64,000 nt of DNA from Mesorhizobium sp. LMG 17147 (GCF_024297145.1 NZ_JANCTC010000013.1:62001-126000); one strand, 5' to 3'; positions 9,123 to 19,798 are shown, numbered from the stretch's first letter. Numbers and translations: made by a program. The notes: generated by a model not told the origin, from the letters alone.

Positions 9123-9795
9123 GTTCAATTCTCCTGCCACTGGATTGTCTAGCAATTTCCTGACTGACTTCGAAACGTGATTGCGTGTCCTTACCGAGTA
9201 CATCTTGTGATTCAGCTGGCCCGCGAAACGGGCTCCGTGCAAAACACAAACTGAAAAACGATGTCGTTGCTGGGGACGTGCAACGAGCAACGCGAGTCCC
9301 CGTAGGGATGACTCTAAAGGGTAATCGTATACCTCCGTCGCTGGATGGACACGCATTCAACGCGCAAGAGGTGTGCCAACTTAATGATGGCACGCGAATA
9401 CCTCGGATTCGGCCTGGATTCTCCCTGTTGGCTCTGTCACTAAGATTGGCGGATTTCCAACTATTGTTGCAAACGCATGTCAGAGTAGCTCAGCCGTTCG
9501 GCTTCTGCCCTCCAGGTCCGGCGAGCGGATTTTTGTGCACCGGCAACCCCATCTCGGACAGTATGGCCAGACCCGAATAACCTCTTGACGGAATCCGCTG
9601 AGCGTCGGATATTTTGTGCGGCTTGCTACATATCCGTAGTCCCCCGCCCACTATGGCGGTGAGCTACTACGATGCGCAACCAGGTGGCGCCATGCACGAG
9701 CCGCCAGCCTTGTAACTGTGCGTCAATGCCTGACATAGGAACGCATCCGATCACGCGCTCCGCCGTTCAGAAACCGCTTGCACAAACGGACCCAG
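9123..9795. other. intergenic stretch, no gene seen
   Basis: Apart from the promoter region of the methyltransferase gene at its left end I see no convincing coding sequence. The last ~60 bases before 9795 begin to resemble the IS110-type fragment that follows. Confidence 0.5.
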
Positions 9796-9799
9796 AGGG

Positions 9800-10085
9800 T
9801 GGCCATAGTATGTCTAGAGCTTCGAGCATCCGGCGCAGCAGATCGTGTTCGAGGAGAAAATCGACGCGATCGAGGACGCGGTTCAGCGGCTACGCCGCTT
9901 GGACGAGCAGCTGAGCGCCATCGTGCCGACGTGGTCCAGGGCGCGGGTCCTAGAGTCCTATCAGGCCATTCGCGGTGCCTCGTTCCAGGTCGCAGTAATC
10001 TTCGCGGCCGAGGTCCTCTTCCTTTGCACCGTAATTGCAGTGTGGTTTACAATGAGTTGCGCGCGATTGAAAGCGCCTTGCGCGC
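9800..10085 (+). pseudogene. IS110-family transposase fragment
   Basis: HPAQQIVFEEKIDAIEDAVQ, RLRRLDEQLSAIVPTWSRA and SYQAIRGASFQVAVIFAAEV match the central region of IS110/IS1111-type transposases. The N-terminal catalytic domain and the rest of the C-terminal domain are absent, and the frame degrades after 10030. Confidence 0.65.
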
Positions 10086-10410
10086 GCCACCAAGCTTAGC
10101 AGATCGCGATGGTCGTCCAGCCACAGTTCGCGTCCGATCTCGTGCGAAAACATTGAATTGCTTGCACATGGCTTCGAGCCGCTGAACAGCGGCATCAATA
10201 CCGCAGCGCGCGCCGACCTCATCGGCGGGCGTCGACAGCCTGAGCGGCACGCCTTCCCGGCCGGCCGTCCGACAGCTTTAGAGAGATTGTGGAACGCGGC
10301 TTCGATAATGCGCTCATTTCGAAGTCGCTGGGTCTCCGCTGACAAGCCGTTGGGGAGAAAGCGATCTTGTCCACAAGCTCCTCTGACGTGTGTGCGCGGT
10401 CAAGCCTCAT
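10047..10410 (-). pseudogene. unrecognised small gene with frameshifts
   Basis: An ATG at 10410 follows AGGAATCTCC, a plausible ribosome site. It reads MRLDRAHTSEELVDKIAF; a frame change is then needed to continue with AETQRLRNERIIEAAFHN, and another for PADEVGARCGIDAAVQRLEA. The three stretches look like one helical protein of about 120 residues that has suffered two indels. I do not recognise the family. It could also be chance coding opposite the IS110 scrap, so confidence is low. Confidence 0.3.
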
Positions 10411-10518
10411 GGAGATTCCTGTGATTTGTCTGGGAACTCCCGTTTTCCTATTGAGGCACAATCGCGGGACCCTCTGGATTTGGTTATAATTCTGGCCGAC
10501 CTATGTTAGGAGACAACG

Positions 10519-11061
10519 CTAGTAAGTGGGTGGTGTGATCGCACTTACGATTTCACTTTCCCCGTCGTGAACGTTCCGAAAGCGGTGCGGAACCCGGCTA
10601 TCAAAGTAATAACCATCGCCCGGATGAAGAATTCTCGTTTTATCTCCGACGGTTACTTGAACCGTACCAAGAGAACCATGCCAGCTTCTTGCGCTGCATG
10701 AGTGAACTCCTCGCCGCTCTCCGCCCTAGGCAAATACCGTTGTGTAGCATGAGCAATTGGCGGTTCGGATGATCGAGCCCTATAACCCGGTATGAAATTC
10801 AACCTTTCCAATCTCAACGAGGCGACTGACTTGTAAAATGGGGAATACGGGAGCCTTGAATGTAGATCGGAGAAAAAGCTCGTGAGCGTCGTACCCAGAG
10901 CGTCCAATACGGCCCCCAAAGTGTTCGATCGACGGGCTCATTTTATCTCGCTCAGTGAGCGAGATTGCCGAATGAGATATGCCTGAACGAGCCGCCAACT
11001 CTCTAATACCTAGTCCCGCCGGCGACGTAGTTCTCGCAGTTTGTTCCCAATTTTCGGGCAT
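10519..11061 (-). pseudogene. decayed XRE-cupin regulator, paralogue of 39067-39615
   Basis: From ATG 11061 the frame gives GIRELAARSGISHSAISLTE (helix-turn-helix), breaks, then resumes as GAVLDALGTTLTSFFSDLHS, and the cupin part (RAESGEEFTHAAQEAGMVL) before breaking again. The downstream bases to the stop at 10519 still align with the intact gene. At least three frameshifts. It faces the decayed HisD-family gene exactly as the intact pair does. Confidence 0.9.
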
Positions 11062-11119
11062 TTCTAAGTTCCCCACATTACTCTAACGGCCGACCACGAA
11101 ACTACTCAGAACGTCATAT

Positions 11120-11132
11120 TGGTGATTATAGT
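11120..11132 (+). promoter_or_regulatory. conserved promoter/operator block before decayed HisD-family gene
   Basis: TGGTGATTATAGT is shared exactly with 39689-39701, in the same place between the divergent regulator and HisD-family genes, although surrounding bases differ. TATAGT would make a good -10 box, so this is probably the promoter or the regulator's target. Confidence 0.45.
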
Positions 11133-11209
11133 GAACCTATGGGTCGCTGGGAATTGCCGATCGGCTCCTGGTTGCGCGATCTTGGCCAATTATCCACGAG
11201 GAGGTTTTC

Positions 11210-12514
11210 ATGATGCCGCGTCTTGTAGCGCTGAAAAGCAGATCCATCCACATCAAGCAACCCGCACGAGACGCCATCTTGGACATGGCCCCACTCGAGA
11301 AAACCGTCAAGGACACAATTGCGAACGTTCGCCAGCGCGGGGATGCCGCGGTTCGCGAGATTACTCCCTCACCTTCGATCACGCTGAGATCGCCAACTTC
11401 GAAGTTACTCAAGAAGAGAAGCTGCGGGCCGTCGCCGATCTTGACCCTCAGACCTGTGAAGATACCGAGTTCGCTATCGCGAACGTCCGCCGCTTTGCTG
11501 AGGCGCAGCTGGCTACGATCCTTCCGCTCGAAATCGAGAGCCTCCCAGGCCTTCACCTCGGTCACCGCGTCATACCGATTGAGACAGTGGGCTGCTACGT
11601 CCCCGGCGGTCGATACCCGCTCCTCTCGGCTCCCGTCGTGACGATTGTTCCGGCGAAGGTCGCCGGCTGTGACCAGGTCATCGCCTACCTTCCACCGACC
11701 GCCCATCCCGCAATGATCGCTGGTTGTCATCTCGCTGGTGCTGGCCGCATCTTCCGCGTTGGCGGAGCCCAGGCAATTGCCGCCATGGCGTACGGCACCG
11801 AGACGATTCCTGCAGTGGACAAGATCGTCGGCCCAGGCAACGCCTTGTTAACCAAGCAAATCGCCAGGTATTTGGTCAGGTCGGCATCGACCAACTGGCT
11901 GGGCCGAGCGAAATCTTTGTCATCGCTGACAAAACCGCTAATGCAGCAATGATTGCTGCCGACCTCCTGGCGCAAGCCGAGCACGACGTCCGCACACGTG
12001 TTGGCGTCGTAACAACGGACCGCAGCCTTGCCGAAAACATCTTTAAGGAGGTCGAGAGGCGATTGGAAAACCTCCCCATGGCGCCGGGGGCGAGCGCTGC
12101 ATGGAAGGATTATGGTGAGATTACAGTTGTTGAAGACGAAGATTCGATGAAGCCTACGCAGACTACATCGCTACAGAGCACTTGCAGATTCACACTCGCG
12201 ATCCTCACACAATCGCGAAAAAGCTTCGGAAATACGGCTCGCTCTTCATCGGTGAACTGGCCAGCGTCGTTTTCTCCGACAAGTGCTGCGGGACGAACCA
12301 CACTCTACCGACGATGGCCGCGGCTCGCTACACCGGTGGCCTCCGGGTAGGATCGTATCTCAAGATTGCCACCCACCAGTGGCTGGACGAGCATGGAGTT
12401 GCCGCCGTGGCTCCGACGGCCGTTCGCCAGAGTGCAACGGAAAAACTGGAAGGCCATCGTCGCGCCGCTGCATTGCGTCTCAGCCCTAAAGCTTCCCGCA
12501 GCAGCGTGATTTGA
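11210..12514 (+). pseudogene. decayed HisD-family dehydrogenase gene, paralogue of 39783-41084
   Basis: An AGGAGG ribosome site precedes ATG 11210. Homology to the intact gene runs end to end but needs three frame changes: near 11360 (after GDAAVRE), near 11850 (after VGPGNA) and near 12150 (after VVEDEDSM). The zinc-site region LLAQAEHD and the GTNHTLPT loop are still readable in their own frames. Nucleotide similarity to the working copy remains high, so inactivation is not ancient. Confidence 0.93.
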
Positions 12515-12989
12515 TCTTCCCAGGTCCCCGCAAGGGCCGCCGGGCTCCCTGCCGGCCTTATTTTTCTCCGACGGGCGAAGAAATAGCTCGATACCTGATG
12601 TAAGGAATGCTCCGGGAGCCGGCTTCAAAATGCGAATTGCTGCGGTTCGGATTCCGTGTGAGGATGAATGCCGCGAAAAGCGCTATCGGTACCTCGAGCC
12701 GTCGCGGACAGGGGCTGGTTGGCAGGTGCTGCGATATCGCCAGTGCGCCAAACACTCTACCCATTCGCACCAACGAGCCGAATGGAGGCGATCCGCTGTG
12801 GAAACCGCGATCCTTGATCGCATGCTTCATTGGACCCTGATCGCCACCCACGATGACGCTACCGGCTTTGCTCGGGACCAAGGAAACCGCCAAGCAATGA
12901 GAGGTGTATCAAATACACGTCGCTTGACACCAGCACCAGGATCACTGATTGCATGAACAGTCGTGTCATCACGCGTGTATTTAGGCGGC
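12515..12989. other. intergenic stretch, no gene seen
   Basis: Open frames here are short and match nothing I recognise. The stretch lies between two convergent genes, so no promoter is required. In particular it does not contain the missing C-terminal domain of the reductase-like gene that ends at 12990. Confidence 0.5.
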
Positions 12990-13937
12990 TCAGTCAGAGG
13001 GATGGATCTGCATGGTCCGAAGTGAATTTGCTATATCGGAACACAAGGCTGGGACTTGCGAAGCCAGACCCTCGTTGTTTCTATCGATGAATGCGAGGAA
13101 CTCCTTGTCGTACATAGTCACATAGTCAAGCCCTCTGACCCCAACGCTAGACAGCACTGGAATTGACGAAAGATCCACTATTGCGCGGGGTTCCAACTGC
13201 AGAAGTGCATTCCGGAGAATTGCTTCGTATTCATTGTTGACATCGCTGGTTGCGATCAAAACAATGGACCGAGGTTCACGTGCGGACCCCATCTCTGCCG
13301 GGCGCATAAGCGAAAATTCTATGTCGGTCCAGGGGCGGAGACGTCTGCGAAGATTTTTGGGCTTTCGTGTTACGACTACCGTTGAACGGAATGGCTCTCC
13401 AACACCACTCCTGATCAATTCGCGACCCAGCATACCCGCTCCGATCATGTAGAGGCGATCACGTACCTCTCCAGCCTGAAATCGATCAGCTATGATGTCT
13501 CGGACGATCTGATCGTAGTTGAACGATGCGATGAACCGCTGTCGCTCGCGCGAGGCACGACCTACATCAATAGCCAACTGAACAATCTGGTAGATCGGAC
13601 GGTTTGAATCAAGAATGCTCGCAGCCTTCGCGAGTTGATCGCAGATAAAATTCTCACCCAGGATCTGGGAGTGAGCTCCGGATGCTATCTCTGCGAGACG
13701 CTGTGTAATAGCGATAGAACCTTCCACTTTCTTGTATGAAAAATTTGAGAATACCGTACCAACAAGATTTCTTACCGCGATCTCCTCGCCGTAGATTTCA
13801 ACTCGTAGGCAGGTACTTACCAGGAGAACTCCCCTTCCCGCGATGTCGATCGCAAGCCGTTTTATTTTCGCCGAATGCTTAGCCATTGCCAAAGGCGAGG
13901 TCATCGTGTGATCGACGTAAATACCGAGGTGTCTCAT
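12990..13937 (-). CDS. glutamyl-tRNA reductase-like protein lacking the dimerisation domain
   Basis: 315 residues from ATG 13937, with AGGAGGGG four bases upstream. Glutamyl-tRNA reductase hallmarks are visible: LLVSTCLRVEIYG with the catalytic cysteine at C43 (the usual STCNR Asn is Leu here), GAHSQILGENFICDQ (equivalent to the GLxSxVLGExQI motif), and an NADPH-binding GAGMLGRELI near residue 166. Genuine enzymes have about 420 residues; the C-terminal dimerisation helix is absent. Rhizobia make 5-aminolevulinate from glycine and succinyl-CoA and do not need this enzyme for heme, so I infer an accessory role, perhaps reduction of an aminoacyl-tRNA or other thioester in a small-molecule pathway with the neighbouring ATP-grasp ligases. 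Function unproven. Confidence 0.75.
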   Translation of the reverse strand: MRHLGIYVDHTMTSPLAMAKHSAKIKRLAIDIAGRGVLLVSTCLRVEIYGEEIAVRNLVGTVFSNFSYKKVEGSIAITQRLAEIASGAHSQILGENFICDQLAKAASILDSNRPIYQIVQLAIDVGRASRERQRFIASFNYDQIVRDIIADRFQAGEVRDRLYMIGAGMLGRELIRSGVGEPFRSTVVVTRKPKNLRRRLRPWTDIEFSLMRPAEMGSAREPRSIVLIATSDVNNEYEAILRNALLQLEPRAIVDLSSIPVLSSVGVRGLDYVTMYDKEFLAFIDRNNEGLASQVPALCSDIANSLRTMQIHPSD

Positions 13938-14767
13938 TGTCCCCTCCTGAAGTTTAGTCTTAAAGTTTTACGAGAACAACTGGTGTCCCAGAGCTTTCCC
14001 ATCAAGCTTCGTGCCGCGAGATGCGCCGTCAGCCATCGTCCTGCTTCTGAATGCCAGGCGCAGGGCAAAGACGGATCTCGTACAAACCTAAGATATTGTT
14101 TCCTTGTCCGGACGTAATTTCCGTTGGCATCTCCGCCGCCTCGCGACCCAGACAGCAGCAAAGGCCATGCCAGGTCCGGATAAGATCGCGGCTGAACTGT
14201 TTTCCATATAATTCAAGAGTTCATGAGAGTGCGGCGGCGGGGCGCCGAGCTGTCTACTACCTGTCGCGGACCCGACACCCGACAATTCTTCTTGCGCATC
14301 GTCAGCCTACCTAGATGGGCGCGAACACCGGCGCGAACTAAAGCAGGTTTCGGCTTTTGGCAGCTTCGCAGAAGTACGGCGACTGGGTCTCGCGTCGAAT
14401 CACCCGCCGGATCGTTTCCCTTTCGGCGGCGTGGTTCACGACAGAGACAATAGTTCAGTCCGACTCGTTGCGGGGGAAGTCGCCGTGGGTGCCTGCGCAG
14501 TTTAAACTAAGCGCCCGCGGTCGGGTTATTTGTTACCAATGTTCGGCTCGGATGCGGGTGCGACCATCCGGGACAGACGCACGCTCACGGATCTCTCTCC
14601 TGTTGCTTCGAAAGTTCGGAGCCAAAAGACCAGGCCACGGGCATGTCTAGATGACTAAAAAAGGCTCCATACCGACTCCGGGTAAAGGAAGTTTAGGAAT
14701 TATACCCCCCGACCAGCAACACCTTTTTCCGGAACGCCTATGCTGGTGAAGCTATCCCCAACCATGC
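13938..14767. other. 830-bp stretch without a convincing gene
   Basis: Open frames are short, overlap on both strands and show no family motif. The left end holds the promoter of the reductase-like gene; the ATP-grasp gene ends at the right. Confidence 0.5.
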
Positions 14768-16003
14768 CTATTCGCCAGAAAGTGGAAGTGGCGTAATCGA
14801 CCAATCGATTTGGTCGATGGCCTGCTGAATTATGGCCTCGGTCCGGGTACGATCTGGTGAAGTAGCGATGACATGTCCAATCACGTCTCCGAAATCGCCT
14901 TTCCTGACGATCGGAGTCCTTGGCCCAACATAAAATTTTACCTCGACGATTCCCGGTACAGCGGCCGCCCGACTGGCGCCCTCGATCCGATCGAGGAAGC
15001 CATCACGATCAGAAACTAGGAACCTAGCGGCCGAAGTGTGCGAATGCGTTGCGTGCAGATCGGCTCGGACGCCAATTGCAAGTTTGATATGTTCGTTGAT
15101 GATGTCGACGCCGTAAGCCAGCTCAACCAGCCGAGGTGTGGTCCAACCCGGAAGACGAGCATTGACTTCGATTACAAGTGGCCCACGGTTCGTCCACCGG
15201 ACTTCAATGTTACCTGGTCCCCAACCAAGGCCGAGAGCTCTCAAGCAACTCAGCGAAACTTCGGTGATACTCCCATGCTCCTCATCATCCAGCGGGGCGG
15301 GAAACATGCTCGCGCAAGGGACAAAGTGCGGTGGCCGGTCGAAGTCGGCGGCGCCAACTGCAATGACTGCGTCTCCCATCGTAACAACATCATAGAATGG
15401 GCCTTCTGCAAATTCTTCCACGAGTATCTTCGGTGAACGCTGCGATCGGTACGCTCCCTCTAACATATATTTTGCATGCTTTACTAACTCATCCATATCG
15501 CGACACAATCGGACACCGCGACTACCGCTACCTTCGGCTGGCTTAAGGATCACCGGTAGGCCGATCTCTGTGGCCGAGCTTTCTACCTCCATCGCATTTG
15601 CTGCCAACCGGTAAGCAGGCACTGGAACGCCGGCCTGCGCGAGAAATTGGCGTTGAGTGAATTTGTCGCTACATCGTGCAATCGATACTGGCTTTGGTCC
15701 CGGTAGCTCAAAACGCCGGCAGAGTTTGGCAACCGTCAGATAGAGTGATTCATCGAGGCCTGCAAAACCCGTAATACCAGCAATACCATAGGTCGCATCC
15801 AGCTTAGAGCATAAGTGTATTAGCTCATCGAAATCGTCGGTGTCCGCCCGGATAGCTTTGATACCTTCTGACGCAAGGTAGTCGTACTGAGTCGGATTAG
15901 CTGCCAGCGTAATTGGACGTAGTCCAAGACGCTGGGCCGCTTGAACGTATAGCAGCCCATTAATCTTATGACCTTCAAGGAGGATAAGCGCTCTCGTTGG
16001 CAT
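14768..16003 (-). CDS. ATP-grasp ligase A
   Basis: 411 residues. An N-terminal pre-ATP-grasp fold (ALILLEGHKINGLLYVQAA, then ITLAANPTQYDYLASEGI) is followed by an ATP-grasp domain: LPVILKPAEGSGSRGVRL (ATP-phosphate loop and lysine), ILVEEFAEGP, and the Mg-binding VIEVNARLPG. The architecture is that of carboxylate-amine/thiol ligases that make dipeptides or amide-linked natural products (BtrJ/L-amino-acid ligase type). It is paralogous to the gene at 17203-18423, which is on the other strand. It is downstream of nothing obvious and just upstream of the reductase-like gene on the same strand, 830 bp apart. Substrates are unknown. Confidence 0.85.
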   Translation of the reverse strand: MPTRALILLEGHKINGLLYVQAAQRLGLRPITLAANPTQYDYLASEGIKAIRADTDDFDELIHLCSKLDATYGIAGITGFAGLDESLYLTVAKLCRRFELPGPKPVSIARCSDKFTQRQFLAQAGVPVPAYRLAANAMEVESSATEIGLPVILKPAEGSGSRGVRLCRDMDELVKHAKYMLEGAYRSQRSPKILVEEFAEGPFYDVVTMGDAVIAVGAADFDRPPHFVPCASMFPAPLDDEEHGSITEVSLSCLRALGLGWGPGNIEVRWTNRGPLVIEVNARLPGWTTPRLVELAYGVDIINEHIKLAIGVRADLHATHSHTSAARFLVSDRDGFLDRIEGASRAAAVPGIVEVKFYVGPRTPIVRKGDFGDVIGHVIATSPDRTRTEAIIQQAIDQIDWSITPLPLSGE

Positions 16004-16412
16004 TGCGCTGTTGGCCTTTCATAGCGTGTGGTGCGGCTCTGAGCGCAAATCGCTGTGCATTTCAGAGCATGCGTGCTTTCTATGGTTCCCGGCCCAAACA
16101 GGATACTACCCTATCTGATAGTTGACGTACCCTAGGTCCGCCCACGCTATCTTGGCTCTCGTAGGATCTCTCTTTCTGCGGTCGTAGGGTCGCTTCGTGC
16201 GAGCACCGCAACAGCCAAATACAGGCCGCCCGCCGTTCCTTCTTCCAACCGCCTGTTTCCCGGCCAAGCGGGAGAGCAGTCCATCCATAATGGACAGTTT
16301 TAAAGTCGGACTCATATTTTGCAAATCTCTGCGACTTTGGAGCCGGCCGACAAATTGCCTGTGCCATATCCGCATTAGCCTACCGACCCGGCATCTAATT
16401 AGAAGAGAGATA
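16004..16412. other. intergenic stretch, no gene seen
   Basis: Promoter-side region of ATP-grasp gene A. Overlapping open frames of about 90 codons exist on the minus strand but share no recognisable motif. It ends where IS110-type terminal sequence begins. Confidence 0.45.
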
Positions 16413-16690
16413 GCCTTGCGCGCGGATGCGCTGCGAGTGCGGATCCGTATTTGTCGTGTTGCCCCGCGAGCTCCCTGTTCGTGATCAACGATGGATGGAA
16501 CCGTGTGTATTTGTTAAATGGACATACCCGCCGAGGGTTGTATCGTTGCTTGACCCCAAGAGATCAATGCTGCGCAATAAGCTGAGGAGGTCACCAGCAA
16601 GGAACTCACCCGTGGTGATCGAGCGACCGACAATGCCGCGGCCGTCGCTGAAGTGCTGTCACCCTAAGTTATCGGGTCTGCTTTCCCGGC
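16413..16690 (+). pseudogene. IS110-family element, left end and transposase start
   Basis: Aligns base for base, with scattered changes and small indels, to the left end and first ~80 codons of the IS110-type copy at 33015-34040 read from its own strand. Shared marks are the non-coding lead (GCGGATCCGTATTTGTCGTG), then VVSLLD and the AAAVAEVLS region. It stops in mid-gene where an inverted IS3 fragment begins. Confidence 0.8.
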
Positions 16691-16990
16691 GCGTTGTAGT
16701 GCCATTCTACGCGATGATCCTTCGATCGGGTCAAGATGACGTTCGTCGGCATGCCGCACCGGCGATAAGGTGAAGTCCCGGGCTGCCCGCCGACCGGAGA
16801 TCAAGGTGTCCGGGATCGCGGCAAAGGCATTCGAAGCGTCACGCCGTCGACGATGTTCAGCACCTGGAACCGCCGCGCGCAGGCGAACTGGCCATGAACG
16901 AAGTCCAGCAACCGGCGCTCGTTCGGCTTCGCTTCCCAACGATCAGGTCTCAGCGTCCGACCTGTCGCATAAATGTCATGTGCAGTTAGA
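16664..16990 (-). pseudogene. IS3-family OrfB (integrase core) fragment
   Basis: Minus-strand frames give AKPNERRLLDFVHGQFACAR, RFQVLNIVDGVTL and, one frame over, AAIPDTLISGRRAARDF. This is the start of the rve catalytic core of IS3-group transposases, including the first catalytic Asp (LDFVH). Broken by a frameshift, and both ends are missing. Confidence 0.75.
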
Positions 16991-17202
16991 GCCACGGAGA
17001 TTCATTCAGACGCTCCATGCGCGCTGATTATTATTCATGCGCTGTAACAGATCCTTCAAATGAATTTAGCAGTATCTTTGCCAATGCAGAGAACTGGCTA
17101 TGCTACGTTCACCGCAAAGGTCTGAGGTCTGGAACACCGAAAAAGTTATGCCGGCTATGCAGAGACCTGCTGCACAGCAATCAACGCGGGAGTCAACACC
17201 AA

Positions 17203-18423
17203 ATGACACGAAGAGCGCTCATATTGTTCGACGGCGGAAGTAATATTCAGCGATACGTCGAAGCGTCCAAGGTTCTTGACCTTCATCCAATTATCCTAAC
17301 GGCTGATCCCGATCGGTACGACTATTTTGCAGCGGAAAAGGTTCAAGCAATCCAAGTCGACACAGGCGATTTGGATGCGCTGATTCGCGTATGTTGCCAA
17401 CTGCGAGCGACCTATGACATTGCTGGCATTACAGCCGGCCTGGAGTCAGTGTATGCGACAGTTGGCAAGCTCTGCCGGTACTTCGATCTACCCGGACCGA
17501 ACCCCGCATCGATTGAACGATGCTGCGACAAATTCACTCAACGTCAACTCCTTGGGGAGGCCAGCGTCCCAATACCGGACTATCGCTTGGCAGCGAATGC
17601 GGCGGAGGTTGAACGCGCGGCCGCGGAGATCGGGTTGCCGGCGGTTCTTAAGCCGGCTGTAGGCAGCGGCAGCATCGGCGTCCGATTGTGCCGCAATGCC
17701 GATGAGTTAGCCGAACATACAACCCATCTGTTGGGGGAGAGGCAGATGTGGCGGTCTTCGCCGAGGATACTTGTCGAAGAGTTCGCACAAGGCCCACTAT
17801 ATAGCGCTGACATAATGGGAAATGAACTCATTGGGATTTGTGCCGCTGAATTCGGGCTCCCGCCGCATTTCGTCTTTCGTGGTTACACACATCCGGCCCA
17901 GCTGACCTATGAGGAGCATGAGCGCATCGCCAATGTTTCGCTAAGCTGTTCGCAAGCTCTCGGCCTCGGCTGGGGGCCATGGTTCGTCGAACTCCGGTGG
18001 ACGAAGCGCGGACCAGTCGTCATTGAAGTCAATCCCCGTCTCGCGGGTGTGCCCGATCCTCGGCTGGTTCAGCTAGCTTACGGAGTCGATATGGTTACGG
18101 AGCACATCAAGATTGCTATCGGCGAAGAATGGGATTTGCGCAAAAGATATTCTCATACTGCGGGCGTGCGGTTCCTGATCGCAGAACGCGATGGCACCTT
18201 GGATTGGAGTGGCGACACTGATGCGGCTGCTGTACCAGGCGTCACTGAGGTCGAATTGTATCTTGAACCCAAGGTGCCGATCGTCAGAAAAGGCGATTAT
18301 CGAGACATCATTGGGCATGTCATCGCTGCTTCACCCAGCTTTGCACAGACCGAGGAGATACTTGAGCGTGCCGTCAACTTGATTAGGTGGTCAGTTTCAC
18401 CGTTTCCGCGCCTTTGCGAATAA
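17203..18423 (+). CDS. ATP-grasp ligase B
   Basis: 406 residues from ATG 17203 (GGGAG upstream); the frame is open earlier, but this start aligns with the N-terminus of ligase A. Motifs: RRALILFDGGSNIQRYVEA, ILTADPDRYDYFAAEKVQ, LPAVLKPAVGSGSIGVRL (nucleotide loop), ILVEEFAQGP and VIEVNPRLAGVPDPRL (Mg site). Overall it is roughly half identical to ligase A, with the same length and domain order, so the pair arose by an old duplication and then specialised. Two ATP-grasp ligases with a thioester/acyl-reductase homologue would suit assembly of an amide-linked amino-acid product. Divergent from ligase A across IS debris. Confidence 0.87.
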   Translation: MTRRALILFDGGSNIQRYVEASKVLDLHPIILTADPDRYDYFAAEKVQAIQVDTGDLDALIRVCCQLRATYDIAGITAGLESVYATVGKLCRYFDLPGPNPASIERCCDKFTQRQLLGEASVPIPDYRLAANAAEVERAAAEIGLPAVLKPAVGSGSIGVRLCRNADELAEHTTHLLGERQMWRSSPRILVEEFAQGPLYSADIMGNELIGICAAEFGLPPHFVFRGYTHPAQLTYEEHERIANVSLSCSQALGLGWGPWFVELRWTKRGPVVIEVNPRLAGVPDPRLVQLAYGVDMVTEHIKIAIGEEWDLRKRYSHTAGVRFLIAERDGTLDWSGDTDAAAVPGVTEVELYLEPKVPIVRKGDYRDIIGHVIAASPSFAQTEEILERAVNLIRWSVSPFPRLCE

Positions 18424-18828
18424 GGAGAATTAAAAGCCCTCATCTCCGCGGCGCCGTCGGAGCTGGCGCGACAGATGATTTTGCCAAATATTGGCGAACT
18501 CCAGAGCAAGGAAGTAGCAGGTCAATGACCTCCAAGGGTGGTACGTGCGCCTCTAGAAGTTGGCGAGCCGGGCGATCACTGTGGTCCGTTGCGCTGAACT
18601 CAGCCCGTTCAGCTTCTGCGGGGCTGGGGTTCTCATCGAGGGCGCCGCCAGCGGGTGCTGCCTTACAGAGAGTTCATAGTGGAGGGGTGGACCACCCGTT
18701 CGTCCGCATTAAACCCGTAGCTCGTTTTGCCAAGCGGGAGATAAAGTTCGTCCGCACTTGCCGCGAGAGAACGACCTGGCCACCACGAGACGCCCGCCCG
18801 AGGGGACGCGAGGCGTGAACATTTGGTC

Positions 18829-19225
18829 CTATTGAGGGCCGCCAGCAAACACAGGCGGCTGTCGCCCTGCCCAGGGAATCGCCTCTTCCAGGTCGCGGGC
18901 GACACGAACAAGTTGCCTCCTCACCGAAGCGCCCCACAATCTGAACGCCGATGGGCAGACCGTCCTCGCCTTGGAATAACGGCACTGAGACGGATGGGTG
19001 ACCGGTGACGTTGAAGATGTGCATATACTGGTGCATTGCCACGTCGGCGCCATGTAGAAAATCTTCAACCGTGAGGTTCTCGTCAAGGGTCGAATATGTC
19101 CCGTGGGGAAATGCCGTAAGGGGCATTGTGGGAGTCACGAGAAGTCGAAGTTCTTGATAGCTTCACCCACCTCGGCGCGAAACTTGCGATCGCTTTGGAA
19201 TACTTCCCCCGCGTAGGTGAGGGTG
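18829..19225 (-). pseudogene. amidase gene remnant, C-terminal quarter, paralogue of 43210-44649
   Basis: Readable pieces are FLVTPTMPLTAFPHGTYST, HIFNVTGHPSVSVPLFQGED and GLPIGVQIVGRFGEEAT, then after a frame change QPPVFAGGPQ and a stop at 18829. These align with the last ~110 residues of the intact amidase. The catalytic Ser/Lys region is absent, cut off by an IS3-type element at about 19228. Confidence 0.88.
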
Positions 19226-19227
19226 GT

Positions 19228-19720
19228 CTGCCCCCTGAAAAGTGGTCCTCCCTAATGTATGGCTTTTCGAGCCGATGGAGGACTGAAGAAATGGCCAGAA
19301 AGAGACACGCTGCGGAAGAGATCGTCACGAAGCTTCGGCAGGTTGATGTGCTGAGTTCGCAGGGCAAATCGGTCGCGGAAGCGGCCCGATCGATAGGTGT
19401 GACGGAAGTAACATATTACCGTTGGCGGTCGGAATACGGGGGCCTGAAGGGCGACCAGGTTAAGCGGCTGAAAGAACTTGAGACGGAGAATTCCCGGCTT
19501 CGGCGCGCCGTCTCCGACCTCCGTCGTTCGGGAACGCCAAGTTCAGCAACAACATGATCCACGCAGGCACGGCGACGCGCGGGGCTTAGAAGTTTCCCCG
19601 CGCAGCTTTCGCAAGGATCATCTTGTCCAGCGTCAGGCGCCGCATCACAGCGATGCTGCACCGTGCTGGCTGGGTGATGAACGTCAAACGGGTCGAGCGG
19701 ATCGTACGTAACATGCTCGC
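19228..19720 (+). mobile_element. rearranged IS3-family element remnant
   Basis: The left end (near CTGCCCCCTGAAAAGTGG at 19229) is followed by OrfA from ATG 19291: KRHAAEEIVTKLRQVDVLSS and AARSIGVTEVTYYRWRSEYG, intact to about residue 80, then disrupted. Beyond it the tail of OrfA (LTLDKMILAKAARGNF) occurs in inverted orientation at about 19586-19640. An OrfB scrap (MLHRAGWVMNVKRVERI) follows on the plus strand at 19651-19701. It has been cut and partly inverted. Confidence 0.75.
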
Positions 19721-19798
19721 GCAAGGCGGCCCTCGCCGGAGGCGATAGCGAGGCTGCGCTCTTAAGATCGTCCTTACGAGCGTAGTTAGCAGCACAGC

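Noticed and set aside
9185..9580. 131-codon plus-strand frame upstream of the methyltransferase
   Set aside because: No family motif, no ribosome site, and it covers the promoter region of the divergent gene.
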